Source of the DNA: Pseudomonas asplenii
Lineage (GTDB): Bacteria; Pseudomonadota; Gammaproteobacteria; Pseudomonadales; Pseudomonadaceae
NCBI RefSeq assembly: GCF_001293465.1
Contig: NZ_JSYZ01000027.1
Coordinates: 28,106-92,105 of the forward strand
Length of the DNA: 64,000 bases
Reading direction: 5' to 3'
The position numbers and the translations under genes were made by a program. How positions within the stretch are numbered: position 1 is the stretch's first letter; every line of letters begins with the position of its first letter. Of the stretch, positions 26,272 to 34,873 are shown piece by piece. The notes below the pieces were generated by a model. That model was not told where the DNA came from. It saw only the letters and a list, made by a program, of their open reading frames with translations, and ran no database searches.

Positions 26272-26757
26272 ATGACCGCACCCGTTCGTCCACTCCCGGT
26301 ACTGGAGTACCTGCAGCGCCAGCTTGACGGCACGCTGGCTGAAAGTGACATCACCCATATGCAGTACCCCACGGCGATTTCCCGCCTGCTGGGCTTTCGT
26401 CTGGTCGCCATCGGCGAGGCCACGGCGACCCTGGCACTCGATGCCGATGCGGCGTTGCACGGCAACCAGCAGGGCACGGTCCACGGTGGGCTGCTGTGCG
26501 AGTTGGCCGACGCGGCCATCGGTACGGCCCATTCGACGTTGATGCAGGCAGCGCAAAGCTTTACCAGCATCGATCTCAAGGCGACCTTCCTGCGCCCGGT
26601 CTGGCAGTCGCGACTGCACGCCCGGGCCAGGGCGACTCACCTGGGCCGAACGATCAGTCATTATCTGTGCGAAATCGAACGCGAAGATGGCAAGCTCGTT
26701 GCCAGTATCAACAGTGCGGTGATGACGCTGCGCGACGAACAGGCCAGGGGCCGCTGA
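26272..26757 (+). CDS. PaaI-type hotdog thioesterase
   Basis: Hotdog-fold acyl-CoA thioesterase of 161 residues. The family signature is the segment GTVHGGLLCELADAAIGTA at about residues 69-87, where the Gly-Gly turn and the acidic residue form the active site between two subunits. GGAGG precedes the ATG at 26272; an upstream in-frame start at 26206 would overlap the operator. The substrate is likely an aryl- or medium-chain acyl-CoA, by family analogy. Confidence 0.9.
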   Translation: MTAPVRPLPVLEYLQRQLDGTLAESDITHMQYPTAISRLLGFRLVAIGEATATLALDADAALHGNQQGTVHGGLLCELADAAIGTAHSTLMQAAQSFTSIDLKATFLRPVWQSRLHARARATHLGRTISHYLCEIEREDGKLVASINSAVMTLRDEQARGR

Positions 26758-26790
26758 ACGTGCGCAGCTCGGGAACGGACAGCCGTGACC

Positions 26791-27852
26791 TCAGAGATGA
26801 TCCGCGTCGATCACTGCCTTGGCGAAGGCCTCTGGAGCCTCCTGCGGCAGGTTGTGACCGATACCGCCGCTGATCAGGCGGAACTCGTACTTGCCGGTGA
26901 AACGCTTGGCGTAATCCTCGGGCGCCGGATGCGGCGCGCCGTTGGCATCACCCTCGAGGGTGATGGTCGGCACGCTGATCGATGGCGCCGTGGCCAGTTT
27001 CTGTTCCAGCGCGTCGTATCGAGGCTCGCCCTGGACCAGGCCCAGGCGCCAGCGGTAGTTGAAGACCGTGATGTCGACATGGTCGGGATTCTCCAGCGCC
27101 TTGGCGCTACGGTCGTAGGTGGCATCGTCGAATGCCCATTTCGGCGAAGCCGTCTGCCAGATCAGCTTGGCGAAGTCATGGGTGTTCTTCTCGTAGCCGG
27201 CACGACCGCGGTCGGTGGCGAAATAAAACTGGTACCACCACTGCAATTCGGCCTTGGGCGGCAGCGGGTTCTTGCCAGCCGCCTGGTTGCCGATCAGGTA
27301 ACCGCTGACCGAGACCAGCGCCTTGACCCGCTCCGGCCACAGGGCCGAGACGATATCCGCCGAGCGCGCGCCCCAGTCATAACCACCCAGCACGGCCTGC
27401 TTGATCTTCAGCGCGTCCATGAAGTCGATGACGTCGCTCGCCAACGCCGCGGGCTGACCGTTGCGCAGGGTTTTCGCGGAGAGGAAATGGGTATCGCCGT
27501 AGCCACGGGCGTAGGGCATCAGCACCCGGTAGCCCTTGGCGGCCAGCAACGGCGCGACGTTGTCATAGCTGTGAATGTCATACGGCCAGCCGTGCAGCAG
27601 AATCACCACCGGGCCATCGGCCGGGCCGGTTTCGGCATAGGCCACGTCAAGCAGCCCGGCCTTGATGTGCTTGAGGGGGCCGAAAGGCGAAGGTGCGGAG
27701 TGGGAGGTGCTGGCACTGGTTGTATCGACCGTTGCCGAGGCAGCCGCCTGCGCCTGGGTCGCCCCGAAAATGCCGAACAGGGCGAGTGCGAGCATCGACG
27801 AACCGGCCAGGCGGCCCAGGCCGTTCCTGTTGTTGTGCAGTGCCTTCTTCAT
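26791..27852 (-). CDS. Exported alpha/beta hydrolase (epoxide hydrolase/haloalkane dehalogenase-like)
   Basis: A 353-residue alpha/beta hydrolase with a signal peptide (SSMLALALFGIFGATQAQA, cleavage near residue 35), so probably periplasmic. HGWP at 87-90 forms the oxyanion region, the nucleophile is Asp159 in GGYDWGAR (an Asp rather than Ser, as in epoxide hydrolases and haloalkane dehalogenases), and the catalytic His is in GIGHNLPQEAPEAF near the end. GGAGAGATCACC precedes the ATG at 27852. Export is unusual but known for Cif-like epoxide hydrolases. The actual substrate is unknown. Confidence 0.88.
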   Translation of the reverse strand: MKKALHNNRNGLGRLAGSSMLALALFGIFGATQAQAAASATVDTTSASTSHSAPSPFGPLKHIKAGLLDVAYAETGPADGPVVILLHGWPYDIHSYDNVAPLLAAKGYRVLMPYARGYGDTHFLSAKTLRNGQPAALASDVIDFMDALKIKQAVLGGYDWGARSADIVSALWPERVKALVSVSGYLIGNQAAGKNPLPPKAELQWWYQFYFATDRGRAGYEKNTHDFAKLIWQTASPKWAFDDATYDRSAKALENPDHVDITVFNYRWRLGLVQGEPRYDALEQKLATAPSISVPTITLEGDANGAPHPAPEDYAKRFTGKYEFRLISGGIGHNLPQEAPEAFAKAVIDADHL

Positions 27853-28105
27853 GGTGATCTCTCCGTTGCCAGCCATGGGTCAGGGGTCTGGATGACGCCC
27901 TGCAAACCGTGGATGCATTTGACCGCCATGACGTATCCGGCCTGTGTCGAGTTCCGGGCCATTGGGAAAGCCTGTGTATCGCGCAACGGCCAGGATACAC
28001 ACTGATACAAAACCGCCTGCAAATCGCCTGTGTGCTACGCGAAGCCTGCCCCGCCCACAAGGTGTCGAGACAGGCGATGCCATGCACAGGGGCAAACCCT
28101 TTTCT

Positions 28106-29374
28106 CTATACCCAGCGCTTGAACAGCACGCTGGCATTCACCCCACCGAAACCGAAGCCATTGGACAGCGCATAGTCCATCGACAACGGTCGGGCCTGAC
28201 CACGGACCAGGTCGAGCCCTTCGGCTGCCTCATCGGGGTTCTCCAGGTTGAGCGTCGCCGGTGCCACCTGATCGCGCAACGCCAACACCGTGAAAATCGC
28301 CTCGATGCCGCCGGCGGCCCCCAGCAGATGCCCGGTGGCGGACTTGGTCGAGCTGATCGCCGGGCCGCCCCGGGTACCGAACACGGCCTTGATCGCCGCC
28401 AGTTCGCCCTTGTCACCCACCGGCGTCGAAGTGGCATGGGCGTTCAGGTGACGGACCTGCGAGGGGTCGATCCCGGCCTGCAGCAGCGCCTGCTGCATGG
28501 CACGGCGGGCACCGTCGCCGTCCTCGGGACCGGCGGTCATGTGATAGGCGTCGGCACTGGTGCCGTAACCCACCAGTTCGGCCAGCGGCGTCGCGCCACG
28601 TGCCAGGGCATGCTCCAACGCCTCGATCACCAGCAGGCCGGCGCCCTCGCCCATGACAAAGCCGTCACGGGCCTGGTCGAACGGTCGGGAAGCCCGTTGC
28701 GGGGTCTCGTTGAAATCGCTCGACAGCGCCCGGGCCGCCGCGAAACCGGCCAGGCTGACGCGGTGGATACAGGCTTCGGCCCCACCGCAGATCGCCACGT
28801 CGATTTCCCCGGCCCGGATCATTCGCGCGGCATCGCCGATGGCCTGGACGCCCGCGGCACAGGCGGTCACCGGCGTGCCGAGCGGCCCCTTGAAACCATG
28901 ACGGATCGACACATGCCCGGCCGCCAGGTTGCCCAGAAACGACGGGATGGTGAACGGCGACAGGCGCCGCGGCCCCTTGCTGTCGGTCGTCCGCACCGCC
29001 TCGGCAATGGCCGGGAAACCGCCGACCCCGGTGGCGATGATGGTACCGGTACGGGCCTGCGACTGGAGCGTATCGGGCGCCCAGCCTGCCTGGGCCAGCG
29101 CTTCCTCGGCCGCCGCCAGGGCAAACAGGATGAAGCGGTCCATCTTGCGCTGCTCCTTGGCCGCCAGCAGCAGGTCGGGATCGAAGCCCGCCTCCGGGTC
29201 CTGGGCACGGTCCGGGACCTGGCCGCCGATGCCGATCGCCAGGTCACCGATCAGGTCTTGCGGCAGCGGCCGTATCCCCGACTGTCCGGCCAACAGGCGC
29301 TGCCAGTTCGACTCCACACCGCAGCCCAACGGGGTCAGTGCGCCCATGCCCGTGACAACGATACGTTTGTTCAT
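28106..29374 (-). CDS. Orphan beta-ketoacyl-ACP synthase II (FabF-like)
   Basis: Condensing enzyme of 422 residues. Catalytic Cys172 is in VTACAAGVQAIG, the two histidines in LNAHATSTPVGD and SATGHLLGAAGG, as in FabF. There is no neighbouring acyl carrier protein, ketoreductase or other fatty-acid gene, so it is an extra copy, not the housekeeping fabF locus. It is divergent from an HxlR regulator, with a clear palindrome in the spacer, so its expression is probably induced by a signal sensed by that regulator. Confidence 0.92.
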   Translation of the reverse strand: MNKRIVVTGMGALTPLGCGVESNWQRLLAGQSGIRPLPQDLIGDLAIGIGGQVPDRAQDPEAGFDPDLLLAAKEQRKMDRFILFALAAAEEALAQAGWAPDTLQSQARTGTIIATGVGGFPAIAEAVRTTDSKGPRRLSPFTIPSFLGNLAAGHVSIRHGFKGPLGTPVTACAAGVQAIGDAARMIRAGEIDVAICGGAEACIHRVSLAGFAAARALSSDFNETPQRASRPFDQARDGFVMGEGAGLLVIEALEHALARGATPLAELVGYGTSADAYHMTAGPEDGDGARRAMQQALLQAGIDPSQVRHLNAHATSTPVGDKGELAAIKAVFGTRGGPAISSTKSATGHLLGAAGGIEAIFTVLALRDQVAPATLNLENPDEAAEGLDLVRGQARPLSMDYALSNGFGFGGVNASVLFKRWV

Positions 29375-29422
29375 GACAATCCAACTCCTGCAGGTTATTG
29401 AGCAAGGTAATGGCCTGTGGAC

Positions 29423-29445
29423 GTTACTATCATCATGAAAGTAAC
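29423..29445. promoter_or_regulatory. Palindromic operator between FabF-like and HxlR genes
   Basis: A 23-base pseudo-palindrome: left arm GTTACTATCA (29423-29432), right arm TGAAAGTAAC (29436-29445), 9 of 10 positions symmetric, 3-base centre. Size and position fit a dimeric winged-helix regulator of HxlR type controlling both divergent genes. Confidence 0.6.
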
Positions 29446-29487
29446 ATATGACCTCACAAAAATCCGATTCCCCCTGCAGGAGCCGTC

Positions 29488-29979
29488 ATGCAGCGCAAAA
29501 CCCTGGCCCATGCCGAATGCCCGATCGCCCGCAGCCTCGAGCGGGTTGGCGAATGGTGGAATATCCTCATCATGCGCGACGCCCTGCAGGGGCTGAAACG
29601 CTTCGACGAGTTCTCCCGCAGCCTGGACATCGCCCCCAATATGCTCACCCGGCGCCTGAACGGGCTGGTGGAAGACGGCTTGCTCGAACGCCAGGCCTAC
29701 AGCCAGCGCCCGCTGCGCTACCAGTACGTACCGACCGCCAAGGGCCGGGATTTTCGCGTGGTGCTGATGGCGCTGGTGGAATGGGGCAATCGCCATTACG
29801 CGCCGGAAGGCGAAAGCGTGCAGATCGTCGAACGCGAAAGCGGACGGCCACTGCACTTCATGCTGGCGGACGTCGCCGATGGCCGTCCGGTACCGCTGCA
29901 GAACAGCACCGTGAAGCCCGGGCCGGCCGCCAGCGAACAGATGCGTCAGCGCCTGGAAGGTCGCCGGGACGACGCCTGA
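29488..29979 (+). CDS. HxlR family transcriptional regulator
   Basis: Winged-helix regulator of 163 residues with the HxlR core: AHAECPIARSLERVGEWWNILIMRDA, then FDEFSRSLDIAPNMLTRRLNGLVEDGLLER and the wing LRYQYVPTAKGRDF. A cysteine near the N-terminus (Cys11, in the HAECPIARSL segment) is conserved in many members and can be a redox or electrophile sensor. A C-terminal tail of about 50 residues extends beyond the core. Divergent from the FabF-like gene. Confidence 0.92.
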   Translation: MQRKTLAHAECPIARSLERVGEWWNILIMRDALQGLKRFDEFSRSLDIAPNMLTRRLNGLVEDGLLERQAYSQRPLRYQYVPTAKGRDFRVVLMALVEWGNRHYAPEGESVQIVERESGRPLHFMLADVADGRPVPLQNSTVKPGPAASEQMRQRLEGRRDDA

Positions 29980-30108
29980 GTTCAGCCTGGCCGGGCGCGA
30001 CCGTGTCATCCCTGACGGCACGCGCAATTTCAGAAACGTCCCACGCCAGCCGGTTGGTCATTTGCGGTAGGGTCGACGCGAACCCACAACCGCCCAGGGA
30101 TGAGCATA

Positions 30109-30804
30109 ATGACCGAAAAAGCAGTAATCGTTTTCAGCGGTGGCCAGGACTCGACGACCTGTCTGATCCATGTCCGCCCCCTGTACGACGAAATCCATTG
30201 CATCACCTTCGATTATGGCCAACGCCACCGCGCCGAGATCGAAGTGGCGCGGCAACTGGCCAAACAATTGGGCGTCACCACGCACAAGGTATTGGACACC
30301 ACGGTGTTGAACGAACTGGCCGTCAGCAGCCTGACCCGCGACGCCATACCGGTCCCTGCGGCCAACAGCCTGGCAGGCGGCGTGCCCAGCACGTTCGTGC
30401 CGGGCCGCAATATCCTGTTTCTGACACTCGCATCGATCCATGCCCACCAGCTCGGTGCACGAACCGTGGTCACCGGCGTCTGCGAGACGGACTTTTCCGG
30501 CTATCCGGATTGCCGTGACCACTTCATCAAGGCGCTGAACCCGGCCATTGAATTGGGCCTGGACTACCCGTTGCGGATCGAGACTCCGCTGATGTGGTTG
30601 AGCAAGGCCGAAACCTGGGCATTGGCGGACCACCACGGAGAGTTGGAGCGGATTCGGCGGGAGACCCTGACCTGCTACAGGGGCGTGAAAGGAGATGGCT
30701 GTGCCGAGTGTGATGCCTGCCATCTTCGCGCGAAGGGGCTGGAGCAATTCCTGGGTCATCGGCGCGAGGTCATGGGTAGCCTGAAAGAAAAACTGGGTCT
30801 CTGA
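30109..30804 (+). CDS. queC: 7-cyano-7-deazaguanine synthase QueC
   Basis: QueC turns 7-carboxy-7-deazaguanine into preQ0 with ATP and ammonia, a step of queuosine biosynthesis. The 231-residue protein matches E. coli QueC closely from memory: the PP-loop VFSGGQDSTTC, the segments HCITFDYGQRHRAEIEVARQ and GVCETDFSGYPDCRD, and the C-terminal zinc site CYRGVKGDGCAECDACHLRA. Start at 30109 with AGGGA eight bases upstream; 30100 is possible. No queE or queD is next to it; instead a queuosine-precursor-type transporter converges from the other strand, and a terminator hairpin separates them. Confidence 0.96.
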   Translation: MTEKAVIVFSGGQDSTTCLIHVRPLYDEIHCITFDYGQRHRAEIEVARQLAKQLGVTTHKVLDTTVLNELAVSSLTRDAIPVPAANSLAGGVPSTFVPGRNILFLTLASIHAHQLGARTVVTGVCETDFSGYPDCRDHFIKALNPAIELGLDYPLRIETPLMWLSKAETWALADHHGELERIRRETLTCYRGVKGDGCAECDACHLRAKGLEQFLGHRREVMGSLKEKLGL

Positions 30805-30821
30805 CGACACCCGCTCAAGGG

Positions 30822-30848
30822 GACGAGCCACTTCCATGGCTCGTCTTT
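30822..30848. terminator. Terminator between queC and the VUT transporter
   Basis: GACGAGCCA (30822-30830) and TGGCTCGTC (30837-30845) form a perfect 9-base stem with a 6-base loop, followed by TTT. It lies between convergent stops and may serve both strands. Confidence 0.75.
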
Positions 30849-30853
30849 CCCCC

Positions 30854-31732
30854 CTATGCCGGCCGAGCCTGGAAAACATAGCGTCTGAACAGTGCCCTGG
30901 CGCCATAGGCAGGCAGCACATTGAAGAAGGCAAAAAACATCTTTATGACAATCTGCACATAGATCAGATCCAGGATTTTCTCATTCGGCATCGTTCCGTA
31001 AAAAAGCACAAAGCAAAAAACAAAACTGTCTATGATCACGGCAAAAAAAGTACTGACAAACACGCGCAGGAAAAGAAACCTGGAGTTCGTAAGCCGCTTT
31101 ATCCTGCATAACAGGTACGAGTTCACATACTCGGAAAACAGAAACGAAACCGAAGAAGCAATCAATGCCGAGGAAACATGGCCGACCACCTCACCGTAGG
31201 AGGCCCCAAGTGCCCAACCGGGCAGGCCCGGGGCCCAACTGGAAAGACTCAGCAGCAACAGGATGAAAGCATTGTTCACAAAAGCAAACAATATCGCCCG
31301 TCTTGCCAGCCTGAGCCCATAGGACTCATTCAACAGGTCCACGACCAGAAACGTCAGCGGATAGAGAAACACACCAGGGGTCACGACAACGTCCAGCGCT
31401 TCGACATGTATGAGCTTTGCCGCAGAGACATTGGTAAAAATGTAAATGGCGCATAAAGCCAGATTGAGGACCACATAGGTCATCCAGGAGCGCTCATTCC
31501 GGTCATTCATTTCGTAGGCCGTCAACACGGAGCCACCCGAATAGAATTTCCGGTAAACCTCCTTGATTTCAGACTTGTTCAAGTCATCCAGCATTTCACT
31601 TTTGAGCAGCTCATCCAGCCTCACCTTGATGACCCTGCCTGTAGAAATCAACATGACCACGGCGAGGCTCTTGTTATTTTCAAAACCCAATAACTTATAC
31701 CTGCTGTTTTCGCTCTTCCTGTGCTCAACCAT
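30854..31732 (-). CDS. VUT family (YhhQ-like) queuosine precursor transporter with N-terminal extension
   Basis: Inner-membrane transporter of the YhhQ/VUT family, which imports preQ0/preQ1. Of its 292 residues the last ~210 carry about six hydrophobic helices and family segments such as TNVSAAKLI, FLYPLTFLVVDLLNESYG and IIDSFVFCFVLFYG. The first ~80 residues are a soluble extension (LLGFENNKSLAVVMLISTGRV and a charged helix) not found in the ~220-residue E. coli protein. The ATG at 31732 overlaps the end of the XRE gene by 8 bases, so the two are co-translated. Codon and base use are clearly AT-richer than most of the window. Confidence 0.87.
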   Translation of the reverse strand: MVEHRKSENSRYKLLGFENNKSLAVVMLISTGRVIKVRLDELLKSEMLDDLNKSEIKEVYRKFYSGGSVLTAYEMNDRNERSWMTYVVLNLALCAIYIFTNVSAAKLIHVEALDVVVTPGVFLYPLTFLVVDLLNESYGLRLARRAILFAFVNNAFILLLLSLSSWAPGLPGWALGASYGEVVGHVSSALIASSVSFLFSEYVNSYLLCRIKRLTNSRFLFLRVFVSTFFAVIIDSFVFCFVLFYGTMPNEKILDLIYVQIVIKMFFAFFNVLPAYGARALFRRYVFQARPA

Positions 31733-32321
31733 TGAACCGTTCCTCGATGATATCGCCCACCAGCAGAAATGCCGCAGAGTCCACAAGCGCCTCGCCCACC
31801 ACCTGCAACTCGTTGGTTTCCCTTTCATAAACCAGCTTTTGCCCTTCGCTGCCAGACGCGCTCCTTCTGACGATCAGCAAGTCTCCCGGCTCATTGATGC
31901 CTCGAATACCATTTTCCAGAAGCACCCCGATCAGGTTGCAAGCCGCCCCGAAATAGTAGGTCAGTGGATGGCTGACGACCAACTCACCGATTCTCCTGTC
32001 AAGTTTATCGGGTAACGAGCGCTCCCTGATAATCGGCACCGCCGCCGGATTCATGTTTCCATGCAGGGAAACACTGTTTTCTACAACTTCCCTGCGTTCA
32101 AGGTCGACGGTTTCTATTTCCTGGTAGGAAACCCCAAAGAAGTCGGATATCTTGCGGATGGTCGATTGCTGGACGTTGACCACCCTACCTTCCAGAATAT
32201 TGTAGATCGTCGTCCTGGTCAGCCCACTGGCACTGCACAACGACAACCTTGTCTCGCCGCGACTCTTCATGAGGTATCTGATATTGTTCTTCAGATTCTC
32301 CACCTTGTCCCTTTTGTACAT
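31725..32321 (-). CDS. XRE-type HTH regulator coupled to the VUT transporter
   Basis: A 198-residue protein with an N-terminal Cro/XRE helix-turn-helix (RLSLCSASGLTRTTIYNILE, about residues 24-43) and a C-terminal domain of about 100 residues ending in DLLIVRRSASGSEG...VVGEALV, which looks like a LexA/S24-type beta fold without an obvious protease dyad. The ATG at 32321 follows GGAAG; a GTG at 32330 is possible. It is AT-rich and overlaps the transporter gene by 8 bases, so it probably controls that gene, perhaps in response to queuosine precursors. Confidence 0.8.
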   Translation of the reverse strand: MYKRDKVENLKNNIRYLMKSRGETRLSLCSASGLTRTTIYNILEGRVVNVQQSTIRKISDFFGVSYQEIETVDLERREVVENSVSLHGNMNPAAVPIIRERSLPDKLDRRIGELVVSHPLTYYFGAACNLIGVLLENGIRGINEPGDLLIVRRSASGSEGQKLVYERETNELQVVGEALVDSAAFLLVGDIIEERFNG

Positions 32322-32749
32322 ACACACCACTTCCTTATCCTCGCAAAGACAACACGCCTTCGTGTATCAGCCGGAAAATCCTTTCAACCTGAAATCACCT
32401 TATACACACCACCCTGGAAAATCACCTTGATAGCACCCCACGAATAACCAGACACCTTCCTACCACGATACCGCCTTCATCGAAACACCAGAACAACCTA
32501 CACATCAAAACAAGAAAATCCTTACGGAAAAATATTACACCCACCCAACAAAAACAAACCTCCCACCCTTTTAATAGAATTACCTCACAGAACTTTCCTA
32601 CGCCAACGGCTTATTTTTACCGATGTTCATTATTTTGATTAATTCAATGGAGTTTTTCTGGTAATAACTAGCGGTCCGTCCGCTCATGTGACTGCCATGC
32701 AATGCCGCTTGCCCATGAGTCCGACACCCACCCCGCAAGGAGCTCAAGC
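32322..32749. other. AT-rich intergenic region
   Basis: 428 bases with no gene I can support; base composition is strikingly low in GC for this genome (for example TTACGGAAAAATATTACACC). It carries the promoter of the XRE-VUT pair on one side and of the DUF3077-like gene on the other, and marks the region as likely acquired. Confidence 0.55.
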
Positions 32750-33085
32750 ATGAAAAAGGCCACCCCCCACGCCCCGGAGTCGGACCGCCTCCTTTCCAGG
32801 TGCAACCCTCAAAGGTGTTCACAACCTGCGAGCCGCTGGCCGCCGCTCTTCACCGTAGTGCCAGATATCGACACCCGATCACTGCTCTGTCACGCCAGCG
32901 AGACCCTTGCCTCCTTGAACGTCATGACCACCGACCTGGCCAGCGAACTGGAAGGTTCACACCGCAGTGTCGTACTGGCGGTGCAGCAACTGACTGAGCT
33001 GGGGGAATTGCTGGTCAACCGGGCGTTGAACAATCTGGAGCCACCGGCAGGACTGTCTGAAGCCGTAGTGGAGAACCCATGCTGA
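32750..33085 (+). CDS. DUF3077/DUF6124-like small protein
   Basis: A 111-residue protein of a Pseudomonas-specific small family that I recognise from its layout: MKKATPHAPES, then PLFTVVPDIDTRSLLCHASETLASLNVMTTDLA, then a helical segment with SHRSVVLAVQQLTELGELLVNRAL. Function is unknown; members are usually many per genome and stand alone. AAGGAGC lies seven bases before the ATG at 32750. Probably cytoplasmic, mostly helical. Confidence 0.78.
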   Translation: MKKATPHAPESDRLLSRCNPQRCSQPASRWPPLFTVVPDIDTRSLLCHASETLASLNVMTTDLASELEGSHRSVVLAVQQLTELGELLVNRALNNLEPPAGLSEAVVENPC

Positions 33086-33242
33086 ATCCGGCTCGCCAGC
33101 CCAGATAGGACATCCGCTTTGCCCAGCCCCCCGATCAGCGCCTGAAAAAAGGCATTGTGCTATCTCGAAAAGCAATGTTATTTTCATAACAAGCAACATG
33201 AAAATGACATAGATATAACAACTCAGACGCTGGCACGCCGAC

Positions 33243-34103
33243 ATGTCCACGGAAAAAAACCGCTTCCTGCAGCAACTGGAGCAACAGTTCTCCAGCCTGA
33301 CCCCGACCGGCAAGCGCATCGCCAGCTACCTGCTGGGCAACCCGGAACAGCTGCCGTTCGAGTCGGCCGACAGCATCGCCCAGCACGCCTCGACCACCGG
33401 CATATCCGTGGGGCGTTTCCTGCGTTCACTGGGTTACCAGAACATCGACGACGTGAAGAAGAGCCTGCGTGGCGAGGCTCCGGCATCCTGGCTGATCACC
33501 GACCGCATCGGCGCCTTTCGGGCCGAGGCCAACCAGGGAGACGCCCTCGACCGCTCCATGCACCGCGAAATCGAGGCCATCGAGCATGCCTACGGTCTGG
33601 CACGCAGCGAGGCCTTTGCCCGGATCGTGCAGCGCATCCATGCAGCCGATGCCGTATTCATCCTGGGGATCCAGTCGACCCGCGGGATTCTCACCGCCTT
33701 CCACAGCCACCTCGAATACATTCGCCCCAAGGTCTACTACGTCGACGGCCTCTCGGGCATCTATGCCGAAACGCTGAACTCCGGCTTCGCCAACCCCTAC
33801 GCGATCATCGCCGACTTCCGCGCCTACTCCAGCGTGGCCCAGACCTTCTGCCAGGTGGCCAGGGACAACGACCTGCCCCTCGCGCTGATCACCGACCTGC
33901 AATGCCCCTGGGCCCGCGACCATGAGCTGGACCTGCTGCAACTGAAAACCGATGTCGGCCAGTTCTGGGACTCCCTCGCACCACTGACCTGCCTGCTCAA
34001 CCTGGTGGTCTCGGCGGTGGCGGAGAAGTACGGCGATCGACTCGACGAGCGCCTGGCCCGTAACCGCCAACTGCAGAAAGCCTTCGGCCAGTTCGAAGGT
34101 TGA
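33243..34103 (+). CDS. MurR/RpiR family regulator with SIS domain
   Basis: A 286-residue regulator. The N-terminal RpiR helix-turn-helix (about 1-78) includes SIAQHASTTGISVGRFLRSLGY, and the SIS sugar-phosphate-binding domain spans about 125-255 (ADAVFILGIQSTRGILTAFHSHL). MurR relatives sense muramic-acid derivatives, which fits the D-Ala-D-Ala dipeptidase and dipeptide transporter genes that follow on the same strand 35 bases on. It probably controls this operon. Confidence 0.92.
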   Translation: MSTEKNRFLQQLEQQFSSLTPTGKRIASYLLGNPEQLPFESADSIAQHASTTGISVGRFLRSLGYQNIDDVKKSLRGEAPASWLITDRIGAFRAEANQGDALDRSMHREIEAIEHAYGLARSEAFARIVQRIHAADAVFILGIQSTRGILTAFHSHLEYIRPKVYYVDGLSGIYAETLNSGFANPYAIIADFRAYSSVAQTFCQVARDNDLPLALITDLQCPWARDHELDLLQLKTDVGQFWDSLAPLTCLLNLVVSAVAEKYGDRLDERLARNRQLQKAFGQFEG

Positions 34104-34138
34104 TTCAACGCCCAGCAAGTCCCAACCGGAGTGTTTGT

Positions 34139-34678
34139 GTGAACAGCAACCCCCTTGTAGAAATCGATGCCCGGCGCTACCAGGTGCAGATCGAAATGAT
34201 CTACGCCAGCGCGGACAACCTGGCCGGGAAAGTGATCTACCCCACTGCCCGCTGCCGGCTGCACCGCGAAGCCGCCGAACGCCTGGAACTGGCCAGCCGG
34301 CTGGCCCGCCAGGCCGGCTACACCCTGCGCATCTATGACGCCTACCGGCCGCCCTACGCCCAACACCTGTTGTGGGAAGCGCTGCCGAACAACGACTACG
34401 TGCGCGACCCGCACCTGGGCTCGCACCACAGCCGTGGCGTGGCGGTGGACCTGACCCTGGTCGACAGCGACAACCAGCCGCTGGACATGGGCAGCGCCTT
34501 CGACACCATGGAAGAACGCTCCCATCAGTTCTACCCCGACCTGCCCGCCCTGGTGCAGCGCAATCGCCTGCTGTTGCTCGGCGTGATGCTCGCGGCCGGA
34601 TTTCAGGCCATCGCCACCGAGTGGTGGCATTACGAGCTGCCCAATGCCGACGACTACCCCCTGCTGGAGGACGAATAG
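34139..34678 (+). CDS. ddpX: D-alanyl-D-alanine dipeptidase (VanX/DdpX type)
   Basis: Zinc dipeptidase of the VanX/DdpX family, 179 residues, which splits D-Ala-D-Ala so that cell-wall dipeptide can be used as nutrient. The zinc and catalytic residues are visible in SHHSRGVAVDLTL (SxHxxGxAxD, about residues 97-109) and EWWHYEL (ExWH). I use the GTG at 34139, which has GGAG six bases upstream. No signal peptide, so it acts in the cytoplasm on imported dipeptide. The following ABC transporter supplies the substrate, as in the E. coli ddpXABCDF operon. Confidence 0.9.
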   Translation: MNSNPLVEIDARRYQVQIEMIYASADNLAGKVIYPTARCRLHREAAERLELASRLARQAGYTLRIYDAYRPPYAQHLLWEALPNNDYVRDPHLGSHHSRGVAVDLTLVDSDNQPLDMGSAFDTMEERSHQFYPDLPALVQRNRLLLLGVMLAAGFQAIATEWWHYELPNADDYPLLEDE

Positions 34679-34873
34679 ACAAACGCCCAGTAACCGTTCC
34701 AACCCGATACCAACGCGGCCAGAGAGCCTCGAACGCTACGCAGCACAGCCGCCTCAAAGGGGCTGAAAACAACAATAACCCGCGCGACTTACGCTTCACC
34801 TGCAACTGCCCGGTTATAGCTTTTATAAAAAACCTGACGAACTTCCATACATCGAATGATCAAGGAAACCGGC

